Shown here one piece after another: positions 11,492 to 23,809 of a DNA stretch of 64,000 nucleotides. The stretch comes from Isoetes taiwanensis. Lineage: Eukaryota > Streptophyta > Lycopodiopsida > Isoetales > Isoetaceae. A program made the position numbers and the translations under genes. Each line of letters opens with the position of its first letter. Position 1 is the first letter of the stretch. Location of the stretch: the NCBI GenBank assembly GCA_021234155.1, contig JAJEKV010000093.1, positions 802,001-866,000 of the forward strand, in the 5' to 3' direction. Under the pieces are notes generated by a model. The model worked only from the letters and a program-made list of their open reading frames with translations. It ran no database searches and was not told the DNA's origin.

Positions 11492-14400
11492 GATCCGCCT
11501 CTTTGCTACAAATAAACTAAAAGGAAGAAAAATGGAAGGAAGTAAGTAAAGGGAAGAAAAGAGGGGAACAGAGTGGCAAACTGCGGCATCAATAATATGT
11601 CAAGCCACCAGGTACGTACATTAGTCGCGGATAATGTAATTACTTTAAATCTTACCTTTAATAATGTGAGGGACTAGACCATCTCCACTCTAGGTCTTGA
11701 TAGTTGTGCCTTGCAAAACTCACTCTCTCATCGACATGCTTCACTTGCTATACATATCCACAAGGGCCCTCCTAACAAAAACTTCAAAGCCAAGACCCTT
11801 CTCGCCACCGCCATGATCCAATAGACGACTCCCCTCGGTAGATTGGGCCCCGCCCAGAAAACATTATAAATCCAGCAAGCTTTAGGAGTTACAAATCATA
11901 ATTAGTATTAGCATTCTCCGTAAAAATATCATGAAAGCAAGATTTGAAGTTAAGAGCAAATTCGCATAAAGAAGTTAAGATGAATCCTTTGAGCTCTACA
12001 CATGATATCTTACCACCAAAAAAGATATATTATGTGTTAAAAGCTCTCATTATTCTCGGCTTTTCTCCGCCAAGGTCCGTAAGTTCTTTTTTATTTTTGT
12101 GTGTGTTTTTCTTTGTTCAGACAAATCAACGCAATGTCCTCGTGTCTATCTCTGCTCGCCACGATTTTGTCATTTGTTGCATCTTTTGTCGGATCGAATA
12201 TATAAAACACACATAAAAACACTTATAGGACAACAACAATATTCTTACATGTCAGATAATCACAAAAATAATTCCTCCGCTCACAGCCTCCAATCCACAA
12301 CAAATGCTTCTATGATGAACATGATCCGGCCTTATCATGATCCTACATTTGGAACTTTGGATGGAGACCACTTGGATGTATTGAAAATCTATGAAACACA
12401 AACTCATTCAAGGCTCTTTTCCTATAGCCCAAGGAAGTCCGATTGAAGTTGCAAAGAAGTTTTAGAAGAGTAAGAGGGTGCCTATAACTTCAAACGATTT
12501 TAGATGCATAAAAATATGGAATATAAAATCCATATGACATTGGATGCACGCACACAATGTTGTGACACAATGACAGATTTAAAATCTAAAGAAAATAAGA
12601 ATGCGTGCTATCTATTCATTCTTAAACAACAATGGGGATTAGGTCAAATAGTGACTATAGAGATCAACTGCTATGTTAAATCGTGGATATGTCGCTTTGC
12701 AAAATAATAAGTGTCTCCTAGAGACCCTGACTCTGTGATCCCACTTATAACGCGGTCAAATTCGACCGATTCTCAGAAAAGTAGCTTCAAAGGCATATCA
12801 CCAGATTCCAAACCATAGGTTTTCAGAGAGACAAAACTACCATTCCAAGAGAGACATGAGGTGTATGCGGACCCCTATATCATAATCTAGACAACTAAAC
12901 GCTTATAATTTCAAATTAATATTAAGAGAAGAGGCAAGTAGATTAACTGCACTGCAGCTTATATACAAACGATCCCCAATCACTTTTCCCTTTGTAGGGA
13001 ATAAATCGAGCTTGATACTTCATCTACACAAAACATGGTGGTAAAATATTAGAAGAACATCCAATGAGCCTATAGAAATGGGTCATTAGTAGATGTTTGA
13101 AGACATTATGACAGAGTAAATTTAACATTAATAGCTTAAAGACTTTGAGCACAATGTTCAAGCATTCCTTATAACCAAAAAATAAACTCGGTGTGTATCA
13201 GTATCGGTCATCGAAGGCCATGCACCCCATGCTAGAGGATCATGCTATCGAAATTATGATTGAGAAATGGACCGCGATTAACACCAATACGTGATAACCT
13301 TTTCCCCATGGAAGCTTTTCAGATGGCCTTTTCCTGCAAGATATATAGACCGTGACTCTCCATTCCAAGTGAGCCAAGACAAATTGAGGGAACTACTATG
13401 TTCGGTGGATGCGAAGCAATTAACTACTATTGAATGTTGAATTACTTTTGCTAAATGTAGATGAGCTAATACAACACAAAGTAGATAAACAATCGTAACA
13501 ACTTCTAAAGAGTTTTACTATTGACGCTGGGGCACCGTGTTCTCCGATCTCACCTTGCGCCTCGGCAAAAGGGCTTCAAGAAGCTACCCTCTCCATCGAC
13601 ATACATGGATACCGGTTGCATGGAATCACGTAAGCCGCTAGCCTAATACTACTTGGTCCTAAATCAACAAGCTCCTAAGTTCCCGTAGTAGTTATTGTCA
13701 ATTATGAGAGGGGTGGCAACACCAGGAGCAGCGATATTCATCTCCATTTTGAGGACAATTTAGAAGTTGAATCAAGGTTAGGGTCTGTGGTGGATCGTGT
13801 TTTCGTTTTTGGAAATTGTAGAGCCTAGGGAAGAACATTTGCACAATGGACCGCCAATGGTGTGTGATCCGTAAAGAGCTAACATATTCAAGATAAACCC
13901 TTGTTCCCAAATTTGGTTATGAGTTGTGATAGAGTAGAGTTTGGTGATGGAATAATCGGTATTAGCTTGATTGAAGTTTTGTTAATGCATTCTGCGTTTA
14001 GCACATCATGTGATGGCCTCCTGTCATAGGGAATTAATAATTTCATATGTATTTATTTGTGCATTAGAATGAAAATGAGTAGGGCTAATTAAGATTTAAG
14101 ACATATTACGTAAACATGTAGTCTTTTTGCGCTATGGCTATAATATCCGCGACAAGATATTACCCCCCGACATTGTTATTCCAATGTACCATTTCATTCA
14201 TATATATTCATAACCTCTAAGAGAATTTTATTTGGTCCCGTGAGATTCTTTTTCCTCGGGCATGGTTGACGATCATCTGAAGAACCATGCATCACATCCC
14301 CGCTGAGAAACCAAAGCTTATTATTCAATTACATGCTTAATGTAATGCTGATATATAAGTCAAATGCTATTTTTTATCCTTACATCTACAAAATACCGTG

Positions 14401-15404
14401 GAAGTGCATTCTCAAGACTCAATTAGTCTCCCTCACTAACGATTCCGCCTCGATGCCGCTTATCATAAAACCCAAGCCGATAAGTTGTGCAGCTTTGTTA
14501 TAATTGCACAAAGCAAGATGATCAAAAAATGTTGCGCCAGCCTAAAGTAGACGGCATTCTTGCATCTTAAATCAGAACCTTAGAGAAGCCCAAGAGGCTT
14601 TTAGATTAAAAGATGTATTTATAAGGTGGTATATATATCGTAATCTCCCGGAAATTTCAAGACTTTCGGCTAAGCACGTAATCCCCAAACCCCCGAAGAG
14701 GCCGAACCGCTATTACCGGGCGAATCAAGGCAAACAGCGGGCACGCCAAGATAGCCTCCTTAGTACACAAATTTTTCCATGTTTTCTTTGAAAATCGTTA
14801 TTTAGCCCCAAACATGATCACATACGCTATTTCAAGGTAATCAATGGCACCGGGATATAATCTTGCAATACTCTTCATATCAACATCCGGGAGCTTCCAA
14901 AGATGTGTTCTGGCATTTTAATTTTGTGATATTTTGCTGATGCATGCTACGTTAATCTTCCATGGTCGCAATTGGAACCCCTATATCGCCCTTCTTCCAC
15001 CATCTTTGGTTTAATTTCAGTCGGAAAAATATGCTGCTAGATCCTAAACCTGGGTGTTTGGTAAGAAACAACCGGTTTGTTATAGATTTCACTAATTCAT
15101 CCACTCGGGCCAAGGCTAAGGGAAGGACTAGTTTAGCTTATGGAAGGGCCAAGTCGCGGAAGGTGAGCACCTGACCGTGGGGTGTATTCAAACTCCAGCA
15201 TTATCCTTACTTTTGCACCTACACCTAAAAATGTCCATCGCTCCACCACCACGCCGCAACTCCTAGCTCCATTTTGTCTTCCTTTAACGCGATCCCGCAA
15301 ATGAAGCTGCTACCGCTACTCCTGCTGAAACATCGGCCCATCCGGTAATACACCCGACCGCCAATTTACAGTGGAACACTAGGTTTTTAAGCAACAAGAT
15401 ATTT
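11492..15404. other. Spacer with one exon-like stretch
   Basis: Mostly AT-rich with no recognisable gene. A plus-strand stretch at 14,962-15,174 encodes a basic peptide and runs into GCGGAAG|GTGAGC, a good plant 5' splice site, so it could be an exon remnant. No family is recognised. Confidence 0.35.
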
Positions 15405-15500
15405 TTTGCCATTATTCTAGTACATACCCAGAATATGCCACAAGCTCATTATATAAATAAGGCGCGCGCGCGGTTTTGTTCTAGGGGCAACCCAAAAAAG
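15405..15500 (+). repeat. Dispersed hairpin repeat, copy
   Basis: Contains the AGAATATGCCA phrase followed by a GC-dinucleotide run (GGCGCGCGCGCGG) and the right hairpin arm GGGGCAACCC followed by AAAAAAG. The left hairpin arm is degraded. It is preceded by GGTTTTTAAGCAA, also found at the left end of the 38.4 kb copy. Confidence 0.55.
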
Positions 15501-15684
15501 AGATTTAATGGCAGGGCAACAGTTTGAACATTTAAAAAAGTAAATGTAAAGGACTTTACATCAAGATGTACTAGTTGTCAAACAAATGAATGTTGAAATA
15601 CATGTAATACTGAGAGACCATCATTTTGCTAACGTGTCCTATATCGTATCGTATTTGTTATTAGTGTAAGGCTTATTCTGCTAT

Positions 15685-16050
15685 CGCATCACGACCCCTA
15701 CTTGAAAAGTACTTTCGTGAACTTACTTGGTATGGATAGTTTGCATCGAGTTTGTGTTGATATTATCCCGCCACGAATCCTCTTTAACTATTGACTCTGT
15801 ACACGTCTTGATTGTGAAAGAGGTGATAAAGGCAATACCTGGTTACGGATCCCTTGTTTTTCCTTCACTCTATATGTAGTTACTGTTTGTTAGAAAAAAT
15901 GCAACTTGTATGACAAGATACACATAAGACAATTTGAATATAACATATGTGTATGATTGCAACAAATTCTATTTGTGAAGATAAGGTTGAGACGTATTAG
16001 ATTTTGAAAATTGAGACATACACTTTTAAGTCAAGTTAGTAAAGAATAGC
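15685..16050 (+). repeat. Direct repeat of about 370 bp, copy 1
   Basis: Shares a long series of phrases in the same order with 16,560-16,945: CACTTGAAAA or its equivalent, GTGTTGATATTA, CCACGAATCC/CCACGCATTCC, CTTT.CTCTATAT, ACAAGATA, CAACAAATT, AAGGTTGAGA, and GAAAATTGAGACATACACTTT. The copies differ by many substitutions and indels, so the duplication is old. Confidence 0.7.
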
Positions 16051-16559
16051 AAAAATAGAATAGGTTTAAACGTGGACGAAGACCACGAAGCCGTAATCTA
16101 TACAACGTACGTATTAAAGTGGAATTACATGTAAAATTGACATTGACGTGGTCCGAATAATACACCAACTCATTTAAAACATAAGGAAAGAATCAACCAT
16201 TTTCTTCAAGGGCGAATTATCATATGAAGAGGGAATATTTACAATGTACTAATCACACAACAATGTTCCTTCTCCAAAAAGGATTAGCACGTGAACATAA
16301 GAGCAGCAACTTTTAACTTGGTATATGAATTGGTAGCCACTACTTTATTATACCTTTTGTCACGGAAAAAAAGGGGTCATTAGCAATTGTCTAATATTAT
16401 ATACTACACATAAAAATAAAATATATTAGTGCTTTACCCACAAATAAAACTTGCATAATATACCATATTGCATCTACTATGATGTTTTTACAACAAGCAT
16501 CATTTAGCTGAAGGCTGGCTTCCCATTTGTAATAAAATATGTTGATAATGGCTTATTAT

Positions 16560-16945
16560 GTCGTCATGTAGCGATCCTCCACTTGAAAATTGCTTTTTGC
16601 AGAACTGACCTGTTATATACAGTCTGCGTCGAATTTGTGATGATATTAATACCCACCATAGATTTTTGTTCCATTGGATCTACGATGTTTTGATTGTTAT
16701 TTAGGAAGAAAGGAATGCAAATCTGTGTTGATATCAATACCCCACCACGCATTCCCTTTTTCCTTTACTCTATATATGTTTTTAGAATGTTAGCTTAGGT
16801 AAAAGCCACCGGTAATTTGCTCTTCACAAGATATATGCATACTACCTCAAAAACTATAGCAACGAATTTGTTTTGACAACAAGGTTAAGAGATTTGAAAA
16901 TCGAGACATACACTTTGAGCCAAGTCATGTAAGAACAATATTTTA
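16560..16945 (+). repeat. Direct repeat of about 370 bp, copy 2
   Basis: Partner of 15,685-16,050 in the same orientation, about 875 bases downstream. The best-matching stretch is GAAAATCGAGACATACACTTT near the right end. No coding capacity or terminal inverted repeats were found, so the nature of the unit is unknown. Confidence 0.7.
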
Positions 16946-17726
16946 TGTAATACCCTTTGACAAGTCATGTTCTAACAATATTATAACTATAACAACCCTA
17001 CTGTTTTTAACGCCGGTATCGACCCTCAAATCGCTATTGCAAAGGGTGTTATTCAATTGAATACCAAAAGTGTACAAACACCTCATGAGTTATGCCAAAT
17101 GGCCATAAACACCAGTTGGTTGTGAAACCACCAGCAAAACCGGCAAAATGGTGTCGAGTTTTTCTGAAGGGCGTGAGTGAAGCACGATTTAGAACTTCGG
17201 TATTATGTTCTCATTATAATAAACTCATGCCTGGCCCTCGTTTCATAATAGGCATAAATATCTGTTCGAGGGTGTTATCCCTCTAACATCATTTAAAAAT
17301 CCATGATATACCATTTTGATAGAGGGTAAACAACAAAGATGAAGAGGAATAGAATAGACCTGTGATAGGTTATTATACCTTTTGTCATGAATTGAATTCA
17401 TGGTCCATTCTTATGGTCGTTGGAAACTAAATGACTTATGGGCCCAAACATAACTTGGCCATGACCTATGGGACCCAAACATAATGGGGCCATAGGGCAC
17501 TGAGGGGTAAATTGCCAAACTGTCTTCTACTACATAAAAAATAAATTCTTCACAAAATAATAGATGGTACAAGATTGATAATGGTCAATGAAAAAAATTT
17601 TTATGGTGAAAATAGAATAGAATAGAATAGAGTTTTTGAGGTCTGGAATGAATATGCACAAGACCTGAACCAAAAGACACAAAAAAATAGATCTTTAAGA
17701 AATTACGCCATTGAAGAAACAGATCT
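16946..17726. other. Spacer downstream of dirigent relic
   Basis: No gene recognised. The 3' part, 17,540-17,726, lies just downstream of the minus-strand dirigent-like gene and may hold its 3' UTR, but no clear polyadenylation signal decides this. Confidence 0.4.
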
Positions 17727-18279
17727 TTAAACAGAACCGAGACTAAAAATGTGGGGGAGAACGATGACAGTTTGAAGCAAGACAACGCCGTCAGGGATGT
17801 TAAAGTAGTGGTGTAATTAGCATAGCTGAAAGTTGGGGCGTGAAAATTCCAGTACCACCGACAACGGCAAGCTCCTGGTTTGGCGAATCTGACAGGATTT
17901 ATCGGTGCCCGGGAAAGCGATGGTGCCATTATATTTGCTGGTTTGAAGAACAGCGCCAAAAGACGAGGAAAGCATGGTCCACGTTAATCGCAGCGATCAG
18001 CGAAGGGTGCCCTGGTCGCCCGATCTCGTTGGTTGTGGTGAAATTGGGGCCGTCCAGAATCTGGATTATCGATCAGTTCAAAACAGACCCGAACTGGGCT
18101 GTGTTTGTGTTCCCGTTTGGCCTGCGCTACTGACCCCGGTCGCATTTTGATGTGATTTTGTCGTATAAATATAAATTCAATTTCATTACCTTGAATGGCA
18201 TCTTCGGTTTTCCTCCACTCGCCATCGCCAGCATTACCAGCACCCTAGCATTAGCACTCCCTGCTGCCGGAATCTTCAT
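17727..18279 (-). pseudogene. Dirigent-like protein gene, frameshifted
   Basis: Dirigent proteins are secreted and direct stereoselective coupling of phenoxy radicals in lignan and related pathways. Reading leftward from ATG at 18,279, the product starts MKIPAAGSANARVLVMLAMA, a signal-peptide-like hydrophobic start, then KPKMPFK and LYLYDKI, matching the dirigent 'LYLHDI' motif. After frame changes come NTAQFGSV, LDGPNFTTTNEIGR, SLIAAINVDHAFLVF, KYNGT, and ELAVVGGTG, the hallmark motif before the C-terminal strands, then YFNIPDGVVLLQTV and a stop at 17,727-17,729. The span of 553 bases fits the usual length of about 185 residues without introns. At least four frame changes and one in-frame stop break it, so it is a pseudogene or an error-affected sequence. 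A TATA box lies at the correct distance upstream. Confidence 0.75.
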
Positions 18280-18356
18280 TCTCTCGATTCGTAAATTTTT
18301 CTCCTCGATCTTTCTGCCCAATATCAGTTTTTTCTAGCTCTATCCTCCCTTTGCCG

Positions 18357-18400
18357 TATTTATAGCGCTCCATAAAAGCAGCGTTTTTGTAACGTCACTT
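18357..18400 (-). promoter_or_regulatory. TATA box and TGACGT element of dirigent relic
   Basis: On the minus strand, TATAAATA (18,364-18,357) lies about 80 bases upstream of the dirigent ATG, leaving room for a start site near 18,330 and a 5' UTR of about 50 bases. Further upstream, AAGTGACGTT (18,400-18,391) contains the TGACGT core used by plant bZIP factors. Promoter activity is inferred. Confidence 0.55.
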
Positions 18401-19170
18401 CGACCCCATTTTCGGATTTGATTTAATTCATGACTTTACATAATCCTTTTGCGCATCCACCATGGTAGAAGGCCATCATTTTTAGACCACACTTATATAT
18501 CCGTAGATATTCGCCTTTGACATGCTGCTGAAACCCCATCATGTCCGGTTGGTATATATTTTCAAATCTTGTTAATCACAGATCTTTTATCATCCCATGG
18601 TCTTTCATGGTCTCATTGCATGCTAATTTCTATCCTATCCATCCATTCATCCATCCGTTCAATACTTTACATCCCTCCTCAATTCAATTTGACACAAACA
18701 TGTCCCAATTTGGACACACAAACATGTGTAATATTCTCTATATATATCGTAACATATATAATGTACAGTTTTGAGTGTCCGGTAAAGTTACGACATCTCA
18801 TGGGCATAAAATCAGTTTGGCATCATCAATACTATCTTCCTTTGTTTCTATATCAATATCCCATGCAATCTGTAAAGCGTGACATATGGCTCTCAAACGT
18901 CCATGTCATTTTGCAAAGGTTGATATTTGATTTCCATAGCTGAAAAATTGCATTTTTATCGATGTGATGTACATGATATCTTGTTGTTGAAGTCGCTTTA
19001 GAATACTGTTCATGCTTTGAAAACACATCAAGAATTTCCTAACAATCTTCATTGGTCCTTTTTTGGTAGACTTTTTGGCGATGACAATTTATCTTTATGC
19101 AATTTTGTTGATGGTTTTTACTTACCGAATTTATCATGACTTACGGAAAGGTATCTTTGTTTGTCAAATT
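18401..19170. other. Spacer upstream of dirigent relic
   Basis: AT-rich sequence with simple CATC-type repetition near 18,640-18,660 and no recognised gene. Confidence 0.4.
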
Positions 19171-19255
19171 TTTTGGGTTGCCCATAGGGCAACCCCCGGG
19201 AGTATGGGGCAAGACGCATAGATGGTCACATTTTTAAAAATATGGCATATTCTTT
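19171..19255 (-). repeat. Dispersed hairpin repeat, inverted copy
   Basis: GGGTTGCCC-ATA-GGGCAACCC at 19,175-19,195 is a perfect 9-bp hairpin. Read on the minus strand it is followed by AAAAAA, as in the other copies. The GAATATGCCATA phrase on the same strand lies at the far end. Confidence 0.65.
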
Positions 19256-22200
19256 ATCAAACGGTTGTAAAATTTGGGATTTGAGGGGTCATCAAGACGC
19301 TTACACTTTTGTGGATTTCATTGGAGCCATTAAGGTGGGGATGCGACCGCCCATCGCCAGGAGGTAGCTTGGGCGTAGGGAGCTGCGGATTCTCTTGCTG
19401 GGTTGCCCTCTTTGTGGGTAGAAGACTTGGTTCCCCGGCCATTTCAGCCCCGAGATTAGTTTCAAGAATGGTTTTGACTACAACTTTAACTTATGGCATG
19501 GTGGCTATCACCGCCGATTTTGCATGTTGTTCCAAAAATGTAGGCTCTAAAATATGGTACCAAATTTTGATTTTAGGGAGTCCAAGATCCGTGTTCATGA
19601 TTTATAAAAATGTAAGCCTTGAAATCCAAATGGACCGAAAATCTGGTAGCTTACTTTTGTTCCCATGTCTCAAGAATCACACTCAAGGTCTTGTCAGAGG
19701 GGTTCATAGCCGAAGCTGATGCTTTACCGCTTGTTGCATTCATCAACCCAGAGACCCAGGCGTGAGTTCAGTAATGGCCAAGGTTTTATATTGCAAAGCT
19801 TTTTATCATGTTTGCTCGGACTTGTTTCTCAACCATGTGCGTAGATTTCATTTTGCTTAAACATGTATTCCCTACCATTCCATCGCTTTTCCTATTTTAT
19901 TTTTCTTCCATTGTTTGTTTCCCACGCCTGTGTTTTCACTTAACATCATCAGGACCTAAGCTTTCCATAAATGGATTTGGTCGTCGAAGTTTTTTAAAGT
20001 TCTATGTCAAGATTCCTTCCTTTCAAATGCCACAAAATTTAGTAACTTGCTGAATAGCTAGCAGATTGCTTTGTGTTCAAATTCTCCAGAGATCAAGTAG
20101 TTGCTATGAACTCCCTTTGTTCTGGAAACTTTTTAACTTTTTAGCTAGAGTTCAAGATAATATCCAATTTTGTTGTTTTAACCTCCTTTGAATCACTTCC
20201 TTTTAGAACTCGTGAGGCTGATTTAAGTACACACCCACTCATGACGCCAAAGGAGCTTAAAGGTTTTACAAAGTCTAGTATTGCTATCTATATACATTCT
20301 TTTATCCCAATTTTTTTTTCTTTTTTCATAATTGAAAAAGGGGATTGTAAACATCATATTTTCTTTATATGTGGTGCTTTTATATGCCAACTATTTAGCT
20401 TTGCGTGGCTTTTAGATACACGGCGAATATAAGATTATTGACGCCGTAATCAACACATTTCATATGCAATCTTTGGTATTTGGAATTGTTCGTCCCTTGG
20501 CCTTAGTCCCTGTGTTTTAGAGATGGCCTTTGTATTACATGTGTCGGCCCCATAACCCTGTTGGGGTTCCAAAGGGATGTAAAATTCATCTTATCTTATT
20601 TTATCTTAAAGTTAGTATATTCATATTCATAGCCATTCTGCTATTCTCCTTCCATTTTGTAGAATATGGTTGTAAATTTTGTTTATGATGTTGTACGCGT
20701 CAACGTGATATATTTGATAACGCATGATTATATATCATGTGATAACATGTAATTATGGAAGGAGTAATTTTGTATGAGGAGAAAATTTACATGAATGCTC
20801 GGCTAATCGCACCGACCGGGCGTCGCGTGGAGTGGCTTACGCCAAATAATGCACGTAGGCTTTTGTGTTCTTCTCCACCTAAATTTGTGTTGGGATAACT
20901 CCAAAAGAAAGCAACCTTTAGGGTGCCATGGCCTCCCAGCCTCTGTTTTCTCGATAAGACCTTTGCATGCAAGTTCTCACGCCGGGCCGCTTTTGAAACT
21001 CATGGTTCTCGGACCGACCGGTAGTATTCCGGCGTCAAGATCTCGATGTGCAAGTTCCCTTGAACACTAGGTTTTGCCCTTAATCCAAAAGTAATTTTAA
21101 CGTATTTTTTAAACCACGCCGTGTTTGACCTCTAAAGATATTTTCGTTAGTAGTTCTATAGGAAACTACTCCTTACTAGCGGCGGCATCCCCCATTAGGC
21201 TTGGTGCTTCATCGCCTGCTAAGTTTTTCCAAGTAAAGCTTCAGAAGGTTTGTGATTCGGCCGCCATCACGCTACCCAAGCTTTTATCCAAGATTTGATT
21301 CTACCCTATGTCGCTTTTGCTCGGTTTTTTCTTGTCTTATACACAAGCATTGCTTTAAGAAACAAAGAAGTCAAACGAGTTTGGTTTTAATAGCCTCAGG
21401 TTGTTTTAGATGCTTCACTAGTGTGGGGATGTTGAAGATGTTTTGCATTTTCCCAAGCATTTCTATTTGTTCCACAATCATCTCTTCTAACGTTTTGTCC
21501 ATCATAACTGAGTGGCAAAAATGTTTTGTTTTTGCCGCCGAGGGTGCAAAATCATGGATCAGACTAAACCACTTCCATCCCCTTAACCGGGGATTCTATG
21601 TTGCCGTTCGATGTGGCTTTAAAGATGCCACATCTTCTTCACATCTTTTTTCCCCATCCGTCGCACTAGAAGTGCCCGATATGCATCTGATGCTATGAAG
21701 GATGTCGAGACTGGGACAATTACGCAAATTACCCCCAATGGCACTTATCCACACCATGCCACCTTAAAAAATGAAGGCCCAGCTGCCATGTCGTGGGAGG
21801 TCAAAACAAAAAACTAGTCCGAGATCCGGGTAATATAATTTCGGTTTCAATTTGTTCGGGCCATGTGGTATATGAGACTCTCAATTATTTTATCCATATT
21901 GTGGATTCAAAGTTTAGAAAACCACAACCTTTCTAAAGTTCTTAAAATTCCATTCTATAACTACGCAATGACACCACAAATTACCACACAAATTACCACG
22001 ACACAAAAAAAAGGATCCCAATTTTGCATAATACTAAACAACCAACATAACAAACTTTAGAATAAATATTTTGTACACCCACTCAGAGCTAAAAATATTT
22101 ATATTCTAGAGCATTGTCGAGATTGATCCTCGTATAACCATTTGCTTGTTTTCTATTTGAGCTAATCGTAGCTCATAAGCTTAAATGTCGGCCTTTTCAT

Positions 22201-23809
22201 GTTATGAGTCACTAAAAACGTTATTAAAAAAATTGATTATTAACTAAACAAGTAAATTGATGTTGCATAATAAGTATGTAATGGGTCCTGATTTCATCTT
22301 TCTAATACAATACCACACTCGTCCTCACAACACCTACATGTTTCATGTATCGAAATTTATTTCCTTAACCAACAATTGCACTTGCACGTTCCATGGATCA
22401 ATGTCATATTTTATTGACCTTTCATAATGCCACTTTTGGTAGAAGAATTAACTTTAAACCCTTTGATGCATTATATCTTGTTTAATCAAAAGCCACACTA
22501 GCATTAATAAGTTATAAAAGGATTGTTGTTGAAATTACAACCAAATTACACTTTTAAATTATGTAAAACAAATACTACTATTGCATGCACATAATTCCAC
22601 CAAGTTCATTTTACATTTTATAAAATGTTTGTGAGATTTTTACACCATTTAAAGGCTTGGCAAGGATCCATTAAACGGCTCGTTGTATCACCACTGCCCA
22701 CCACCTTGACCCGTAGACATAAGTAGCTTAATACCTTTAGATGTCGCGTGAATAGTTAACATCCCACAAATAATATGGCTTGCCAATTGATGCCTAGAAA
22801 ATCCACCCCAAAATAACATCCCGGGCGCCAGCCGCATCGACATTGGCTAAGATCGAGGTCTTCATTGCTAAGATAGGGCCTCGATATTTAAATTTAGCTG
22901 GCCATAGTTCTCAAGCAACCAACTGTGACGACATTATTATTAGAACAATTTATGACATATTCAAGAAAATTTTAGACTTATTCAAGTCTAACTGATGTGA
23001 TTTTTGCGATTTTTGTATACAATCATGAAGGACCTGAAGGACAATGATACAATCTTTTTTTATTTTATTTCCACAATATATATTTAAACAAAACAAAGTT
23101 TAGTAATCAAAAGTAGGAATCCAAGAAGTACATGTCTCATCTTAGCCATGCAAGCACAAGAAGATGCCCGGGAAATGCAAGCCTAAATCACTATGTACTT
23201 ACTTTACTCCAAACATAGGAAACTAATGATAAAAAATAAATTTTGAAGATATTGCATCCAAATACAATCTATCATATTTTCTCAAAGAAGGAACACTTAA
23301 AGCCATCAAGATCTTAGTATGGGCTAATATCAATAACACATAGATGACTAAATACAATGGAAAATATGGGAGTACGACACTTCCCAGATTTAACAAGAGC
23401 CAACCGTAGGCCTTCTACTTAAATTGGACTCATTATGCATAAATTTAACTTAATATACATTTAAAAAGTTTCATGGTAGTAGTAAGAACAACTTCAACCA
23501 TTAATTAAAAAGTTTTGATATATCTATAAACAGGGAGTAAATGTGGGAACTAAAAATTGCTTTTATAGGTCTTGCATCATTAATCTTAAAACCAAATAAT
23601 TTTTTTTTTTTATCTTTTGTTATTGAATTGAAAATGTTGTTTCATAGGTTTTATGCTATCCACCTTTATTTGAAACATAGAAGTTTAGATTACTTACAAA
23701 TAAATTTCTTTTTTCTTATTGAATTGGGCATCATGTTACAATTAACGAGCACATATAATTTGTAATGATCAAATTGCTTTTAAGATATTCTCAGATATGT
23801 TTCTTTTTC
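19256..23809. other. Long spacer with unrecognised coding-like pieces
   Basis: No gene could be assigned in this 4.5 kb. A plus-strand frame is open for 136 codons at 19,309-19,719 and another for 148 codons at 21,252-21,698, neither with a family motif. On the minus strand at 21,371-21,506, a short frame beginning MMDKTLEEMIVEQIEML looks helical and protein-like, possibly a mobile-element fragment. The end near 20,590-20,610 contains short TTATC repeats. Confidence 0.35.

Noticed and set aside
18185-18215. 5' splice site (TTCAAG|GTAATG) at the end of the first dirigent segment
   Set aside because: The coding similarity continues directly (VMKLNLYLYDKI) to the dirigent LYLHDI motif, so no intron is needed here.
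19309-19719. 136-codon plus-strand frame as a gene
   Set aside because: Its composition is unremarkable, it has no motif, and no splice or promoter context was found.
22700-22920. Minus-strand phrase resembling a gypsy protease region (ANVDAAGA.DVILG)
   Set aside because: Too short and isolated, with no neighbouring reverse transcriptase or integrase signal.
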